From: Strobilurus pachycystidiatus
Lineage: Eukaryota > Basidiomycota > Agaricomycetes > Agaricales > Physalacriaceae
Reading direction: 5' to 3'
NCBI GenBank assembly: GCA_019915135.1
Contig: JAHLMK010000004.1
Span: 434,001 to 498,000 of the forward strand
Length of the DNA stretch: 64,000 bases
Positions 46,282 through 57,700 of this stretch are shown here, one piece after another; the stretch's first letter is position 1; each line of letters opens with the position of its first letter. Under the pieces are notes generated by a model. The model saw only the letters and a list, made by a program, of their open reading frames with translations, was not told where the DNA came from and made no database searches. A program made the position numbers and the translations under genes.

Positions 46282-46961
46282 ATCCCCAATCCAACTCTTG
46301 CTCCAGGTCTATATTGTATATTGACGTTGATATCATCGTCCAGACCGCCCAGACTAACATTAACAATCTTACGATTTCCGACACACGTCTTTCTCCCACT
46401 CAGCTTACTGTAATCCTTTTCCTTGACATCTCATGTACTTTTGCGCAGAAATAGGAATATTTATCGGACAGCTAAGCGACAGTCAGTGCTTCATGAACAC
46501 CTGGCGGGGTCTCATGCAAGATAAGATTCTAGTCAAAAGAATTGAAGCTCTTCCTCATCTACTGTCATCAATCGATTTATACATCGCACCGTCAAGATTC
46601 TGCAGTCGCATTTACGCAAGACGGTGCAGCCACGAGTGGAAGGTTTGGCTCGACCCTCGCGCGGCCAATCCTACTTACACACGATGACACGGGCCTTCTT
46701 TGACTGGTCCTATGCACCAAGTCTGACCTTCGACAGTGGCATAGTCGACATGCCTGAAGATTTACACGCGTGTTGTGATTCACGTTTCGGGTGCTGAAGG
46801 TAACTGGTTCACTGGGCAAAAAGATGTGCATGCAACAAAACTAAAATACAGATTATTGTGTTGTACAATTCCGCGATACGTCGTCAGTTATTGGTATCTG
46901 AATATGACTGTAAGCGCAATGAATGGATACAAGCCAAGAGTACACACCTGAAGGTGATTGC
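46282..46961. other. Intergenic, no supported gene
   Basis: 3' flanks of two convergent genes. Short frames only. Confidence 0.5.
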
Positions 46962-47497
46962 TTAAGTGGAGTCACGCTGGTTAGGATGCACGACCTCTCG
47001 GGCTTCGTGGATATCCATCTGGCCGTCAAACATCTTCTGGCCAGCATCTTTCAGTTCGGGCTTTTTCAATATCTGCCAGTAGAAGTTAGGCTTCAACTCA
47101 AAGGTACGTAAATGGATCAAAACGCACTGTGCCTCGCGTCTTCAAAGCAGCACCAACAACGCGCTCCTTGAAGGGAGGTTTTGGCTGTTGTGGCCCGGGC
47201 ACCTCGACGACGCGTACGGGGACTCCATCCGGACCAGTCTGAAGATGTTCGTCATGGTGCCCGTGACGAACGCCTCCACTGCCAGGCTGAGTAGCTCCTG
47301 CTTCTCATTAAATACACCTCCACAGCACAACGGGCTAAGACAGACGCACCTTGCTGTGGCTCTGTGTCCACTCTTGTTGGTCGCGCACCGGCGAGCTCAG
47401 ACGGCATAGCAGGAGCAGTCCGGTCCGAGTTGTGGTCGACTTCGTGGCGGTGGCCAGCAGAGCGGGCGGCGGTTTCGGGGGATACTGAGGAGGCCAT
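46962..47497 (-). CDS. Small hydrophilic protein with KERVVGAALKTRGT motif
   Basis: Spliced minus-strand gene, ATG 47495-47497: MASSVSPETAARSAGHRHEV through PTRVDTEPQQ, intron (GTGCGT to GGCAG), GGVRHGHHDEHLQTGPDG, VPVRVVEVPGPQQPKP, PFKERVVGAALKTRGT, intron (GTGCGT to TGGCAG), ILKKPELKDAGQKMFDGQMD, and the end HPNQRDST, stop 46962. About 130 residues, highly charged and probably disordered. The KERVVGAA-K-TRGT-x-KKPELK-x-GQK-x-x-x-G block recurs in many basidiomycete hypothetical proteins I recall, with function unknown. Lies in the spacer of the inverted repeat. Not duplicated here. Confidence 0.7.
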
Positions 47498-47546
47498 TTG
47501 ATGAAGAGTTAATGTTGTTGATGGTGAGCAGCAAGGGCGACGAGCA

Positions 47547-47552
47547 TATATA
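47547..47552 (-). promoter_or_regulatory. TATA box of the small protein gene
   Basis: TATATA 50 bp upstream of the ATG at 47497 on the minus strand. Confidence 0.5.
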
Positions 47553-47691
47553 GGTTTCTGTGCGCCACACTCCACGGACGTCACCATGACATCACGATGA
47601 GACGTCAGCCGCGCTTGATTCAACGGAACACGGTCAAGCTGACACTGTGAGGCCAAGTAAACTTTGTGACTGAGATGTATATCTCGATTTT

Positions 47692-47715
47692 GCGCGATTT
47701 GCGCGATTTGCGCGA
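47692..47715 (+). repeat. Short tandem repeat GCGCGATTT
   Basis: Two full units and a partial third, about 70-90 bp outside the inner end of the right arm. Confidence 0.7.
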
Positions 47716-47882
47716 CAAAGAAACTGTCAATACCTCTCAATAACCGCCGGGTGATTCAACGATATACATAACAATGCGACGAACAACAGACAACAAATAG
47801 CTAATACAATGCGAGATAACGATAGATGCGATGAAAATGCGACAAGTCCATACAAGTACAATGCCCAATACTCAACCAGCTC

Positions 47883-49393
47883 CTACACCCAGTCGAGACT
47901 CACATAATCGAACCCAGGGAACCTATCCCCCCACTGGTCTGTCCCATCCCCCTCACCCTCACCTTCCGGCGACTCCAAGTGGGGGGCGAACCAACTGTCG
48001 TCCCCCGACCCATTCAGCTGCGGCACAAACGGCGGCAAAGCCCTCTTTTGCTCCACGGCCCTCCAGTCGACAGCCCGAAACCACGGATGGCCCATAATTT
48101 CCAAGGCACCAAGGTGCCGAGACCCAAGACGATTCGACGGATCCCGAACTAGGAGGAGTCGGATGAGATCGAAGGCCTCAAAGGTGATATTGGTGGTTGA
48201 CGGCCAGTCGATGTGGGCGAAACCCTTGACAATCTTGGCGTATAAATCCATGATACCCTGGCCGGGTACGTGGAAAGGCGTCTTGCCAACGAGGAGTTCG
48301 AAAATCAGGATGCCAAAGGCGTAGTAATCTACAGCCTTGGTGTAGCCTTCGTTCAAAACAAGCTATGAAAAGTGTAAGCTGGTGATACAACGAGAAGAAG
48401 AGAAATCACATACCTCCGGCGCAAGGTACTCCGGAGTCCCACACATCGTGTAGGTATAATCGGTCGTCTTCGCAAACCCAAAGTCGGTGAGGACGATGTG
48501 GCCATCGTGGCCGATGAGGACGTTCTCAGGCTTGAGATCGCGATAAAGGACACCTTGGTGGTGAACGAAGGCCAATCCGAGTAGAACCTCGGCGCAGTAG
48601 AATCGCGCTTGATCATCAGAGAGGGTCTACACATTCGTTAGATATATGCGAAATACGCGAGGAAAACGACGCGCTCTGTATCGACGCAGCACCTGGAATA
48701 GTTCTCCCCCAGGAACAAAGTTCATTAGGAGATAGAGGTTCGTTGCGTCCTGAAATACAGCGTAGGTGTTTACGACAAACGGCGAGGTGAATGAGATTTT
48801 CTTGAGGATGGCAGCCTCGCTGTTTGTATGATGAATCTGCTTGGTCGCTGCGATCTTGTTCTTGTTGAGAACCTTGAGGGCGTAGTGAGCGTTGTTGAGC
48901 TTTGAACGCACTGTAGGCGGGAACAGTGAGCATGGTCGAATGATGATATCGAGTTGCGTTACGGACCTAGACGAACCGCCCCGAAGCTGCCCCTTCCGAG
49001 GATACGGCCGATGGTGTAGTGGGCAAGTGAATGTCGGGAAGCCGAAGCATTGCCTGATAACGCGTCGAAAGCTGCTCGACTGGGCTGTTGGAAGCGGGGC
49101 TTCGCCACTGGCGCTGGAAGTTGGACTAATACACGGTCCATGAGCCCGCGCATTGCTCTCTGCGGGCGAGGACGATGGGTGAGGATTTTTGGCGGCGAAG
49201 CGAGGATCCTGTCCATTAGAGTCTTAGCGGTTTCATGCCGGTCGATGGGAGGTTCATGAATGTTGAGCGACGACTCCCCGGTGGTCGAAGACCCAACCGC
49301 GCTGGAGGATGAGGAGGACCCAGAAGATGGACATTCGTCCTCAACTGGTGTGACCTTGGAGCGTTCAGAGCGGGAGAGACGGCAGTTGAGCAT
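47883..49393 (-). CDS. PKA-like AGC protein kinase, right copy (splice donor altered)
   Basis: Counterpart of the left kinase. Start ATG 49391-49393 ([20 protein letters not shown]). The domain is preserved ([81 protein letters not shown]), with changes such as GEV to GAV in the Gly loop and MDF to MNF. At the second intron the donor GGA|GTGCGT of the left copy is AGA|GCGCGT here (about 48686-48691). If the intron is kept, translation adds RARRFPRV and stops before the catalytic loop, leaving a dead fragment; if a GC donor is used, the protein is whole. GC-AG introns do occur in this window, but this site is weak. The other splice sites are intact. Confidence 0.75.
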
Positions 49394-49948
49394 TATGAGT
49401 TGTTGCGAAGGCGAGGACGATAGAGCACAAAGAAGTATATGGACGAGCTTTATAGCCTTTGTTTGTGCATCCGGGGTGGACGGTTGACGCGCGGGACTTT
49501 TACATGACGGCTTTTGGAAATGCTGCAGCGTCAGGGTCATAGAGCGCAAATCCCTTCTGTCCACAGTACATTCAGAGACTTGCTGAAACCTATTGTTCGA
49601 CCAAATAAACTTTCGGAGCAAGGAAAGACGCGTAGAAGATACTCACTTGCTGCTCATATCATTCTGAGGCAATTACTGGAGTGAACTGTATATATCGCGC
49701 CACACCAAATCGATTCCTCGCAGTCCTACAAACACTAGTGAGCAACACAGTATCTGTGTATCCGGAGATACGAACCGGGATTGCCTTATTTAAGGGTCGT
49801 TCGAGATAGCTTTCGATGATTGACGATGGCTCGAGCGTAAATGAATTCTCCATGTGGTCACAATGGGGTATGATATTAGTTCCAGTGTCCACAGCATCAA
49901 CTACAGAAATATGAGCAAGAATAGCCCGATCAAGACTTGGCCGCTCAC

Positions 49949-50561
49949 TCATTTCTGGTACACCTTTCTCTTCAATTTCACCGTCCCAAAGACAAATTTT
50001 CCCCTGGCCTCGGCCTGTCTGACGACCACACCCAGCGCCGCCATCGCTCTGCTTGCTGCGAACTCCTGATGACCCTTGGCGGTCTCTCTTTTCTTCGTGG
50101 GCGGCCCACTAGGAGGGACCGGTATCGTGTATTCCTTTGCGTGCTCGGGAAGCTGCGGCTGCCACGACGGAAGACGGTGCTGGGATATGTCCCACACCCA
50201 GAGCGAGAGCACCCGCCCGAGGTTGCGCGTCACGTCGTGCGACAGGCCGCGCGTCTGCGATGCGTTGTACATCAGCGCCAGCGTACGGTCCACTGTGCGC
50301 ATTCAATGGGCGCTCGGTGCTGGGCAGACTACACAACGCACCTCTTTGTTCCCATTCGTGCATCCATACCCGCTTGCCTTCGACGTCGCCCTCGGATCGT
50401 GTAAGGTGGGCGGCCTTTTCGAATGGCACCCGCCAGAGATGGCGCAGGTTGCGGGTCGCGTGTTTGTCGTGCAGAACGGCGGCCGACGTCGTCCGGAGTG
50501 TCAGTCGGTATAGGTTGGTCAACGACGCGGGCAGCCGTCTCGTGGGCGCTACTGCCGCCAT
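49949..50561 (-). CDS. LYR-like small protein, right copy (intact)
   Basis: ATG 50559-50561 opens MAAVAPTRRLPASLTNLYRL, then HATRNLRHLWRVPFEKA. After the intron come VDRTLALMYNASQTRG, LSLWVWDISQHRLPSWQPQL, PEHAKEYTIPVPPSGPP, and the basic ending AEARGKFVFGTVKLKRKVYQ with a final K, stop 49949. The frame stays open where the left copy has seven extra bases. About 185 residues, basic, with an L-Y-R triplet near the N terminus; small mitochondrial LYR or DUF1763-like proteins have this look, but the family assignment is tentative. Possibly mitochondrial (Arg-rich N terminus, few acids). Confidence 0.68.
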
Positions 50562-50827
50562 CGTCGGCGGTTGGTCGGCGGCGGCAAGAAGGAAAGGATG
50601 AGGTGGCTGTGCAGCGCCTTCCTGTTTGCAACCATCACTGTGAACCCAGGTCCCACTTCGATTGCTCAATTATCATGATACCAAGCCCCTCGACGCCTCT
50701 CTGCTGGGGGACCAAGAGTTAGCCATTGACCTACGTGTTCATTTGCACAATACGACGCTAGCTGTGTTGCATTTTGACTATCACTGGTATCAAGCCGCAC
50801 GATTTCTCACAGAGGAATATCTCATGA

Positions 50828-50887
50828 TCAATTGACATCGCCTTGAGCTCAACCCAAATGAATCACAAGAAGCTCAATTGACATCGC
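50828..50887 (+). repeat. Direct repeat TCAATTGACATCGC in a promoter
   Basis: Copies at 50828-50841 and 50874-50887, 46 bp apart (centre to centre) and 31-90 bp upstream of the TATA box of the next gene. Possibly a pair of activator sites. Confidence 0.5.
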
Positions 50888-50917
50888 TTTTGGCTCAGGT
50901 TCTCCCGCACTTTGACA

Positions 50918-50923
50918 TATAAA
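50918..50923 (+). promoter_or_regulatory. TATA box of the repeat-ectodomain membrane protein
   Basis: TATAAA 35 bp upstream of the ATG at 50953, so the leader must be very short. Confidence 0.5.
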
Positions 50924-50952
50924 CGGGACGTCTTTCTTGTCTTCCCGCAGCC

Positions 50953-53518
50953 ATGGCTCCCGCAAGCCTCATGCCTCGCAAAGTGAGTATCGCCGTCGTC
51001 TTGGAATCGTGAAGGTTGAACGTCGCGCTCATAACTTTTGGCAGGTGCTTCAAGCTGTCGTGACTCTCCTCGCTGTACAGCAGCTTGCTCACGCTCATCC
51101 TCTCAACTCAACTGCTGTATTGCAGTGCACCGACGCTGACAACAACGACACGCGCTCCTTATATGATATAATCTGGGGCTGCGTGGTGACCATCTTTGCC
51201 TGCATATGGGTGGCCATACATCCCAACGTTCCCGGCAAACAGATAAGGGCGAAAGGAGGCCTTCATATCACTCTTCAGCGTGTTAAACTAGCTGCTGTTA
51301 CCATCGTCGCTCCCGAGGTCATCTTGCTATGGGCTATGCGGCAGTGGCTAGTTGCGCGTAAGGCAGTCAAAAGTGATATCTGTTATCTGCATCCGGAGGA
51401 TACACGTTGACTCGATCTGCAGGCTCTGATTGCCTTACTACAATGACCCATGGGTTCTTCTTCGCGATGGGCGGCTTTGTCGACTGTGAAGACAGAATCA
51501 TCTTCAATTCTTGGTATCTACAACAGCAGGACGTGCCTCCAGCTGGCGAATTGCAGGATCGAAGCAAGACTGACTGGGTTGCCAAACTCCTGGCCGCCCT
51601 TCACACCCTTTGGTTCGTTGTCGGATGTATCCTTCGTCATGCTCGGGGACTTCACATCGCGCAACTCGAGGTTTTGACTCTTGCCTTTGCGTCCCTAAAT
51701 GCAGCCATATATGCCATCTGGTGGTACAAGCCAATGGATGTGGCCTATCCTGTTAGACTGCTACGCGCCGATACTCCCATAAGCTCTGCGGCGCCATCTT
51801 CTACAACTCAGACCGTCGTCGGCGCCGAGCCAAAGGTCACATATCCTACTCACACCACGATCGCTGACGAAGAGGATCTCGGATTACTCTCAACCCACTC
51901 CTATTGCGCTGCATTCGTCGATTGGGCCGCTGGTGGCATGCCAAATTGGCATTCTGAGATGAGCCACCCACCAGTTCCTGATGCATACGACACAATGGAC
52001 CATCATCAGGATCATCACGTCCTGCCTTCTCCTACTTTCTCGCAGACCCCGCCAGTTCTATATACGAATACTAGCCACTTCTCACTCGTTGCAACGTCAG
52101 TGACCGCCGAAGTCGACACTGCAGGAAGACGTGCTGGGGAACGTCCCGCGTCTTATATTCGTTCCGCAGCTGGCCCATTCCCTCCTCTCACCACCGCTAC
52201 TACTCTCGACAAAGATGATCTCGGGTCATTCCCAACCCACCCTTATTACGCTGCATCGCTCGAGTCTCTTACTGGCGGCATGCCGATTCATCATGTGGAG
52301 CTGAACTACGCACCACTTCCTGATGCACACGACCCAATGGACTATCATCAGGATCATCACGTCCTATGGTCCTCCGATTGTTCCCAGACGCCACCAGTGC
52401 TACATACGACAATCAAGCCCTTGTCACCCGATGCGACGCCAGTGACCGCCGAAGTTGACACTGCAGGCAGACGTGCTGGGGAACGTCCCGCGTCTTGTAT
52501 TCGTTCCGTAACTGGCTTTGTAGCAACTGGCCCATCCTCTCCTCTCGCCACCGCTACCACTCTCGACAAAGATGGTCTCGTATCATTCCCAACCCACGCT
52601 TATTACGCTGCATCGCTCGAGTCTCTTACTGGCGGTATGCCGATTCATCATTCAGAGCTGACTCAGCTGAGCTACCCACCACTTCCTGATGCACACGACA
52701 CAACGGGCTATCATCAGGATAATCACGTCCTATCTTCTTCTGGTTTCTCTCAAACGCCAGCAGTGCTACTTACGAAAGAAATCAACTACTCTTCACCCGT
52801 TGCGGTGCCAGTGACCGCCGAAGTCAATACTGCAGGTATAACATCTGCGGTGCCATCCTCTTATCATTCCTTCGTTCCCAAGGAGGCAACTGGCGCATTC
52901 TCCCCCCTCACTACTGCTACCACTCCTGATGAAGAGGATATTGGATCATCCCCCACCCACTCTGGGTACGCTGAATCCTTCGATTCTCGCGATAGTGTGA
53001 ATTCTCGTCGCCAAGATGCTGCGTTTAGTGTTTGGGTGCGAGTAAACCAGGTGGCCACTTACATCAATGTCAAATTAGTTCTCGGCCTCAGCGTCTATGC
53101 CAGCGCTGATAGGAGTGATTACGATCCTCCTCTACTTTGGACAGCGGGGCTAGAAAGCAACACCTTCCGAAATGCATCGCCGGTGGTCTATGCTGGCTGC
53201 ATATTCGGCGTTGTGTTTGGAGGGATACATCTTCTTCCCTGGAGAGATGGTTTCCCTTCTTATTTTGAGGGTGTTCTGTGGCGGTCGGCGGCAATCCTGG
53301 TGACGACTCTTCCGGTGATGTACTCCTTCCTGTGCCTTGCGGCTCCGCACTATACTTTCCAGAGGTTCTTTCGACTAACGAGACCTTGGCTCTGGGTTCC
53401 ATTCCTCTATATCCTTGCCAGAGCCATTTTGATAACCTTGGCATTTGCTTCTCTCCGAAACCTCCCAGAATCTACCTTTCAAACGATCGATTGGACTTCT
53501 TTCATCCCGCACTTTTAG
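50953..53518 (+). CDS. Multi-pass membrane protein with repeated central domain
   Basis: ATG 50953 (MAPASLMPRK), an intron, then VLQAVVTLLAVQQLAHAHPL, a signal-like segment. The N-terminal module matches a mushroom-specific membrane family: YDIIWGCVVTIFACIWVAIH with PNVP, VTIVAPEVILLWAMRQW, a short intron, TMTHGFFFAMGGFV, HTLWFVVGCILRHARG and LEVLTLAFASLNAAIYAIWW. The C-terminal module (VYAGCIFGVVFGGIHLLPW, SAAILVTTLPVMYSFLCLA, FLYILARAILITLAFASL) is also typical. Between them, about residues 270-650, lies a hydrophilic insertion built of three to four diverged repeats of about 105 residues, each with ASLESLTGGMPIHH, PLPDAHD-x3-YHQDHHVL, SQTPPVL and VTAEVDTAGRRAGERPAS. Function unknown. The insertion is in one exon. 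Confidence 0.75.
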
Positions 53519-54026
53519 ATTCAATTTTTATGACTAGTCCTTTGATTTTCGTCTATACATATCTGTACTTTGACCGATGAGAACAATTACAATGACTTGC
53601 TTGGAAAAAGCGCCTGCAATGTTGATTTTCTTGGAGGCGGACTGCTCACCATGAATATGAGGGTGAACCTCCATGGGCTGGCGATTCTGGTTCGGAGGGT
53701 GAACGTTGGATGCTATTAGTATGACCGCACCCACCGTACTGATTGTTGTCAACGACCTTTCGGTATGGGACCACACCGAAAGAATTTTTGGCAATCTACA
53801 TCCCTCCGTTCTCTTTCATGCAACATGGCTGGTGTCAGTACGTCTTTACGTTCGCCTACCCCCATCGTATCAGGCTTGTAATGGTCAACGTTTACAGAAT
53901 GACGCCGTTAGAACCAAATGGCATAGGGTATATTGAAAGCAAGATAGAAAGCAACATAAAAGCACGAGAACAGCAATATGATACTATTGGACAAGACCCT
54001 CAAAGAAAGAAGGATACACCAGTCAG
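53519..54026. other. Intergenic, no supported gene
   Basis: Between convergent gene ends. Short frames on both strands have no motif. Confidence 0.5.
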
Positions 54027-55409
54027 TCAGATCCTGGCCTAGAAAGACGGTAAGCCGACGACGCAGAAAAGAGAGACCAACGTACATTCACCGTAGACCA
54101 CGTCACCGCTGCCTCCGAGAGGTTCTCCCGGAACGCCTGCTTGCAAGTCGTACAGGACACTTCGTCCGCATACCTCCTCATCGACGCTACGAGGAGATGC
54201 GGAGACATATCTAGAGAAGAAGATCAATCACGTCCGTGTCCACCACGACGCAACAAATCATACTACCTGGTTGCGCATCATGCACCACATACGCCGCTGC
54301 CAACGCCCAAGCCCGTCCCAGCTGTGCCGGATCACCCGCTGTACAACCTCTCCCCTCGTGCGATTTCCTCTCCGGCTCCTTCCTCAAGATATCTTTCAAC
54401 GTCTTCAAGCGCTCCAGATGCAAGAACACGAGCCTCCTGAGATACCTCGCGCCCATCCTGTCGACCATCTCGTCCGTCAACTCGTTGAGTTTGAACGAAA
54501 GTAGATGTCCCGAAGCGGCTACTGCGAGGTCTTCCAGCCCAAAGTGCGCTGCGAGGGTGTACACGTCCATAGGGCACGTTGGGATGTACCCGTGCAGTTG
54601 AGAGAACAGATCCGATCTGCTGGAGGGAGAGACGAGTTGCGTGGGATCCAGGCCATATGGTGGCATCTGCTCTATGGCGGAGCTGAGCGTCTCGAAGGAG
54701 GGAGAGAATTTGGCGCTGGGGAGGTTGTATATCGCGTGAAGAATTATGTTGAGCACCGGCGCTGTTTCCTGTACCGCGTAGGTCCCATTGGTATTCGTCT
54801 GGAGCGGAAGTCCGTGGAAATCGTTCGAGGACGAGCTGGTTAGAACCGCATGATGCACGTGGAATAGAATGTTGTCCAGCGAGATGAGAACGATGTCTGG
54901 CTGCGCAGACGGAATGATCTGTGCATCGGGGTGGAAAGTGGTCGATACTGAGCTGGTGGTAGACGATGTGGCGCGGTTACGCTAGCAGAAATGAGCATAA
55001 AAATGGTATACGCCGGACGTGTGGACGTACAGCGAGAGCCACTCGCCGCCGGTCCTCCCGGGCGTTGTGGGCGTCGTGGGCGGGATCAAAAGCGGTATGG
55101 ATGAGATCAGGTATGACGTTTCCAGTAACATCCATGTTCATGCCAGCCTGTGACACGAAAATTGTCAATTTGACGGTCTGTTACCTGTCCATGTACCCCA
55201 CTTACTTCGTACGCCTCGCTTGACGATGGCGAAAACGGCTGGTTCTCATAGTCGGGCGGCACCCACGTCCGTACGTTCATATGCTCGAGGGAGATGTCAT
55301 TGCTGGGATAATAGAGGTCTTCTGAGCCTTGGGTGAGCCTTAGGTGGTGCTTCGGACCGCGTTGTGGCTCACCTTCAAAAGGATCCGCAGGGTTCATGCT
55401 GGGCTCCAT
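54027..55409 (-). CDS. BTB/POZ-domain protein
   Basis: Spliced minus-strand gene, ATG 55407-55409 (MEPSMNPADPFEGEPQRGPK). Exons join through TWVPPDYENQPFSPSSSEAYE, MNMDVTGNVIPDLIHTAFD and RRRVALA to AQPDIVLISLDNILFHVHHA, the start of a BTB fold, then VLTSSSSNDFHGLPLQTN, LNIILHAIYNLPSAKFSPSF, CPMDVYTLAAHFGLEDLAVA and LVFLHLERLKTLKDILRKEP. An intron (GTAGTA to CTCTAG) leads to SPHLLVASMRRYADEVSCTT with CKQAFRENLSEAAVTWSTVN, and a last tiny exon ends at 54027 (ARI). The C-terminal Cys pair occurs in this agaric BTB family. Perhaps a CUL3 adaptor or transcription-related factor; targets unknown. Exon borders are inferred but frame-consistent. Confidence 0.75.
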
Positions 55410-57140
55410 GATAGTCAAGGACAAGGCTAATTCTGTCTGCGGTCAACACCACCGATTTGAAGGACAAGAGCATTTACGGAAAGCGTGACGTACTGCACGA
55501 ATGGTACGACTCGTTGAATCGCTCCTGGAGTTCCTGGTGGTAGCTGTGGTATGGAGAGACTGCCACTAGCACGTTGCGCCCCCCCAGTCAGGACCATCTT
55601 GGAACGTATAACACCAGCCCAAGCCAACTGCGGATTCGGTGCATGTCTCATCTAAACGGGAGATGTTCCTAGGAGTTGTAAAGGTAGGTCCAACACGGTC
55701 CGACAGGGCACTCGCGTATGACTGGAGGCCAGACTGCTACGCATATATACTTTCAACAATGCGTCGACGATGCGGGTATGATGGCCCGCACAAGTCTCCG
55801 CTCGCCTTTGGGTCAAGGATGTCCGGAACTTGGAAAAAAGCAGTCCAGAAGCAGTCGGTGACTGCAGTCCCTCCTCGTCCTACCAACGAGAGGCAAGTCC
55901 AGTTATGAATAAAAAAAACACGTTCAGAGATACGCTAATCATGTTAATAGATGAAATGACACGATGAACGTGGCCCACAAGATGATATTGTGGCGGCCGA
56001 GAAATGGGTGGGGGCAGACAGTCATGCTACGGGATGTCGGTACCATGGCGCCTGATACCGTACTATTGGAGGTAAACAAATATTGAAATTGCAGGCTCAT
56101 CGGGATTCGATGTAAGAGGCCAATGGGCGCTTGTGTGGCGGCCGTAGGTGGTTTTACATGGGTGATTGGGATACCCTACGATAAGGAGAACACGGCCAAA
56201 TTCGTCGTCGTTGGGTGGTATCACAAGTTTGATATTGGTGCCAGACCGCGCCTGCATACAGGAGGAGGAGCCTGTGTCATGTACAGATGATATCGCGTTC
56301 CCAACTGGAGCACGCACAGAAAGGTTAGACCCGCCCCAAAATCCTAGCTGAATACTCACCAAATGGCTCCACCGTTCACGGCCCTTCGACAATACAATTC
56401 GGCGTCGCTGATTGTGTCCGTCGTGTACAACGGCTCCTCGTCTTTGGCTCATGGAGCACGCCACGCCGTCACGATCGAGTGAGGCACGAAAAGGCAATTG
56501 TCAATCAGACCTTCTAAACAAAGGTCTCACCAGCCGTCTGCCACCCAGGATACTTCGCACAAAAGGGAAGTAATTCGCGAGACATCCCCCAACGCCGCTG
56601 TCGCCTCCACTCGGTTTTGGTCTAGGGTTCGGGTCAATGACAACAGGCTGAGGCTTTCCCCCTCACAGGCTTGTTTGTCTTCGAGAGTGCCCAGAGTAGG
56701 GAGAGTGTCGACGGAAATGCTGCGTGGTCGAGGACAAGGTAAAGAAATAAATTGGCACGTGCCTCCCGCCTGAGAGGCTGCCTCGACTTGGCCCATTGTT
56801 GGCGCCCTTGGGAAATTTAGCACTGGTACTGACTGTGCTTCGAGACGCTGACAGTGATCCTAAAAAGGCTGTCGAGCATCGACGAGAATATATATTCTTC
56901 TGCGAATTGCGCCACACATGCTCTGATCGGCGGTGTATCTGACTACCAAGAAATACATCGACGGGGCGACAACACAACACAACTCGCAAGAGACCTGGTT
57001 TCACCAAAAACCAAGCAGAAACAGAAGATCAAAATCCGAATGAGGGAATAATCATCAAGTACACAGGCTATCGCGACTTGGGACGGGACCAAGCATATCA
57101 CACGTGAAGTAGCCTCATATAAATGGGCAGGATAACTACA
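55410..57140. other. Intergenic, no supported gene
   Basis: 1.7 kb with only short, motif-free frames (for example 56063-56497 minus, 56498-56773 plus). It must hold the BTB promoter. A small or fast-evolving gene could be missed. Confidence 0.3.
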
Positions 57141-57700
57141 TTATACAGAGTCCTCTGGATCTGGGAGGAAGACAACGGTTGCCTCCCGACGATGGCCGCC
57201 TCTCTGCGAGACTAAGACAGTGCGAGTTACGCCCTTCACCCCGAGGACGTCGCCGGGAGCCACTCGGAAACCGCACTTCTTCGCGAGACTTCCGTGCTCG
57301 CGATCGATCTCAAGGATTTAGAGCGACTAGAGCCTCAGGGACGAATAGTCTATCAAGACTTATATTATTGCGACAATTCGGCGGTCAACTCGTCTCCAGC
57401 TGCTGCAAGCACTGTCGGTACTTTTTCTTTCAAACTCTCACAACGAGAAAGACTCACTAACGAGTGAAAGGCTCAGCACATATACAAGAGGCATTTCTTC
57501 GACGCTGTCTTGTAGAGTGACGTTGCTCTGTTTTTCATCAGTCACCCCGAGTGGACTCTCTGGCATGACGCGGGAAAAAAGGAGGCCTTGAAGGTCAACA
57601 GTTCGAAAACTTGTGAGTTGCTGGCCGTCTTTTGAGTTTTTTACTAATACCTGGAAACTCACCGGCAATTGGATCAGGAGGTCAATAAGATTTAATCCCG
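57141..57700 (-). CDS. Possible small spliced gene, unrecognised
   Basis: The minus strand has a well-behaved 3' exon (about 57141-57325) reading EIDREHGSLAKKCGFRVAPG, GVKGVTRTVLVSQRGGHR and ATVVFLPDPEDSV before TAA at 57141. An upstream frame (about 57465-57610) has FRTVDLQGLLFSRVMPES and SVEEMPLVYVLSLSL, ending at a GTGAGT donor. The joining phases further 5' do not resolve, and an in-frame stop blocks the simplest join. I cannot name a family; the call rests on codon-like composition and splice signals only. Confidence 0.25.

Larger units (their letters stand above)
47783..50665 (-). repeat. Right arm of the large inverted repeat
   Basis: Reverse complement of 38792-41662, carrying the same two genes on the minus strand. 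A 6.1-kb spacer (41663-47782) separates the arms. Slightly longer than the left arm through small indels, for example an extra run near 50565-50590. Confidence 0.88.

Noticed and set aside
49659..49952. 97-codon frame between the kinase and LYR-like gene in the right arm
   Set aside because: The corresponding left-arm sequence has frame breaks, so it is not conserved as coding; it lies in the shared intergenic region.
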